Below are positions 62,473 through 64,000 of a DNA stretch of 64,000 nucleotides, piece after piece. The stretch covers positions 1-64,000 of the forward strand of contig CAZTFF010000011.1 in assembly GCA_964612485.1 (NCBI GenBank), read 5' to 3'. Positions within the stretch are counted from its first letter, which is position 1; each line of letters opens with the position of its first letter. The notes beneath the pieces are model-generated. The model ran no database searches. It saw only the letters and a list, made by a program, of their open reading frames with translations, and was not told the origin of the DNA. Origin of the DNA: JAFGNV01 sp964612485. GTDB lineage: Bacteria > Chloroflexota > Anaerolineae > 4572-78 > J111. The position numbers were made by a program, and so were the translations under genes.

Positions 62473-64000
62473 ATGGCTGATGTTCAAATCTTGATTGTGG
62501 AAGATGATCTGATTGTGGCCCAAAGCATCAAAAACCATCTTCTCTCATTAGGATACCGCGTACCCGCCATGGTCACCGATGGCGAAACCGCCATCAGCAA
62601 AACCGAAGAACTTCAACCGGACCTTATTCTGATGGACATCAAACTACCCGGCGAAATGGATGGGGTGGCCGCAGCGCAGCAAATCAAAGCCAATTTTGAT
62701 CTTCCCGTGATTTATTTGACAGCTTACGCCGATGAAGAAACCCTGGAACGCGCCAAAATTACAGAACCCTTTGGCTATATTCTCAAACCGTTTGGAATCA
62801 AAGACCTGCACAGCACCCTTGAGATGGCGCTCTACAAATACCGCACCGATAAAAAAACCGGGCATCTTAACCGCGTTTTGCGGGCTATCCGCAATGTCAA
62901 CCAACTCATCACCCATGAAAAAGATCGAAAAAAGTTGTTGAGCAAAACCTGCGCGTGTCTCATTGAAACGCGAGGGTATCACAGCGCCTGGATTATCGGT
63001 ACAGATGAAAGCGGCCAGATCACTGCCGCCGCCCAGGCGGGCTTGTTCGCGTCGTCGGCTGAGTTTCTCCAAAAATTGGAACAAGGCGAACGTCCGACCT
63101 GCTGGCAAGATGTATTGCAGCAACCGGAAATCATGTCCCTGGAAACCCGCCTCGATCATTGCGATGAATGTATGATTAGAGAATGTAATTCTGAATGGGG
63201 CAGATTAATTGCTCGTTTAGAACATAACGAGCGGGTGTATGGCCTCATGGCCGTTTCATTGCCACCAGAGTGGAGTACGGATGCCGAAGAACGATCTCTC
63301 TTTGCCGAACTGGCCGGAGACATTGCCTTTGCGCTGCATACAATCAATGAAGAAGAACAACTCCTCGCGGCGGAACAGGCGCTTCGCCGTAGCGAAGAGC
63401 GATACCGGCAACTGCTGGAGTCTGTAACCGATTATATTTACACAGTTCAGATAACAGAGGGCGTTGCAACGGATACCTTCCACGGTCCCGGTTGTCAGGC
63501 TGTTACCGGCTATCCACCGGAAGCGTTTCAAAGAAATCCATATTTGTGGTACGAAATGATTCACCCGAATGATCGGGAAAAGGTCAACAATCAACTAGAC
63601 CGGTTGATTGCCGGCGAAAAAGTTCCGGCGCTGGAACACCGCATCATCCAGAAAAGTAACAATGTTCGCTGGGTGCGCAACACGCCTGTACCCAAATACA
63701 ATAACGAGGGGCGGATCATTGGCTACGATGGCCTGATTGCCGATATTACAGAACGTAAATTGGCCGAAGAACAGGCCAAACAAAGCCGGGATCACTTGCA
63801 TAGTATCTTCAAAGCCGCGCCTGTTGGTATTGGCATGGTCATTGACCGCACGTTCTGCATGGTTAATGAAAGACTCATCCATATGCTCGGCTATTCCCGG
63901 GAGGAACTTATCGGGCAAAATGCCCGCCTGATCTATCCGACAGGAGAAGCTTACCAACAGGTGGGCCATATAAAATATGATCAGATAGAAAAACATGGTA
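62473..64000 (+). CDS. Response regulator-GAF-PAS-PAS hybrid protein (3' partial)
   Basis: The ATG at 62473 has AGGAG upstream; the frame is open to the window edge (509 codons). Receiver domain 1-120 with acidic pair DD (11-12), phospho-Asp D55 in LILMDIKLPG, and Lys in ILKPFG. Then a GAF domain (about 145-295) with an internal CDECMIREC Cys cluster, a PAS/PAC (about 310-430) and the start of a second PAS (about 435 on). A kinase domain probably follows outside the window. It is a likely phospho-acceptor of the kinase just upstream. Confidence 0.9.
   Translation, partial: MADVQILIVEDDLIVAQSIKNHLLSLGYRVPAMVTDGETAISKTEELQPDLILMDIKLPGEMDGVAAAQQIKANFDLPVIYLTAYADEETLERAKITEPFGYILKPFGIKDLHSTLEMALYKYRTDKKTGHLNRVLRAIRNVNQLITHEKDRKKLLSKTCACLIETRGYHSAWIIGTDESGQITAAAQAGLFASSAEFLQKLEQGERPTCWQDVLQQPEIMSLETRLDHCDECMIRECNSEWGRLIARLEHNERVYGLMAVSLPPEWSTDAEERSLFAELAGDIAFALHTINEEEQLLAAEQALRRSEERYRQLLESVTDYIYTVQITEGVATDTFHGPGCQAVTGYPPEAFQRNPYLWYEMIHPNDREKVNNQLDRLIAGEKVPALEHRIIQKSNNVRWVRNTPVPKYNNEGRIIGYDGLIADITERKLAEEQAKQSRDHLHSIFKAAPVGIGMVIDRTFCMVNERLIHMLGYSREELIGQNARLIYPTGEAYQQVGHIKYDQIEKHG

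Noticed and set aside
1..64000. Prophage, complete insertion sequence or integrase region
   Set aside because: No transposase, integrase or phage structural gene was found; only small non-coding palindromes.

Overview
The window looks like chromosomal DNA of a Chloroflexota bacterium, probably Anaerolineae/Ardenticatenia-like. This is an inference from gene content, not from a marker gene. The hints are extracellular proteins with long Thr/Pro or Ala/Thr tracts, DUF11/SdrD/GEVED surface repeats, a T-box before trpE, many KaiC, GAF/PAS and cyclase proteins, and a mosaic gene order with short palindromes between genes.

Layout. 1-8139 is the 3' part of a giant cell-surface protein ending in an LPETG sortase-type anchor. 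8211-18537 (minus strand) is an aromatic supercluster: aroF, tyrA, aroA, aroE, aroC, a GNAT-aroK fusion, aroB, a D-serine dehydratase/D-threonine aldolase-like PLP enzyme, a CysQ-like phosphatase and aroQ. All seven steps to chorismate are present, plus prephenate dehydrogenase. In front of aroF lie a strong promoter, a 59-codon ORF whose last 32 residues include 14 Phe/Tyr/Trp, and an intrinsic terminator. This looks like an attenuator. 20708-30234 (minus) holds the complete tryptophan pathway in two blocks, trpE-trpGD-trpC and trpF-trpB-trpS-trpA. A divergent class III cyclase gene separates the blocks. trpE is preceded by a T-box leader with a probable UGG (Trp) specifier. Phenylalanine-specific genes (chorismate mutase, prephenate dehydratase) are not seen.

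30767-33575 has two GT4 glycosyltransferases. 33631-34031 is a frameshifted beta-propeller remnant. 34125-37226 is secA. 37412-39508 is a cassette with a winged-helix protein, a KaiC-like ATPase and small membrane proteins. Adenosine deaminase, a DUF3307 membrane protein, a GAF histidine kinase, a cNMP-binding patatin lipase and a TPR L,D-transpeptidase follow. 46264-51246 has a Nudix hydrolase, a CPBP protease, the K+ uptake pair TrkH/TrkA and a stand-alone SecD-head-like protein. 51610-58501 has an Ala/Thr-repeat membrane protein, a degenerate metallo-beta-lactamase-fold protein, a second Nudix hydrolase, a threonine dehydratase, a structured leader RNA followed by a HAD phosphatase, a DUF4332 protein, ClpS and a TPR protein. 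58501-60106 has an amidohydrolase and tRNA-Leu(UAA). The end is a signalling operon: a MEDS-domain protein, a HisKA_2 kinase and a response regulator-GAF-PAS protein cut by the window edge.

Three copies of a ~100-bp palindromic element (9652, 30863, 46264) and a second palindrome family (11949, 22533) are dispersed between genes. The strongest candidates for undescribed biology are the aromatic-rich attenuator before aroF, the leader RNA at 55438-55657 with mutually exclusive hairpins, the promoter-terminator pair before the first glycosyltransferase, and the KaiC/winged-helix/membrane cassette.
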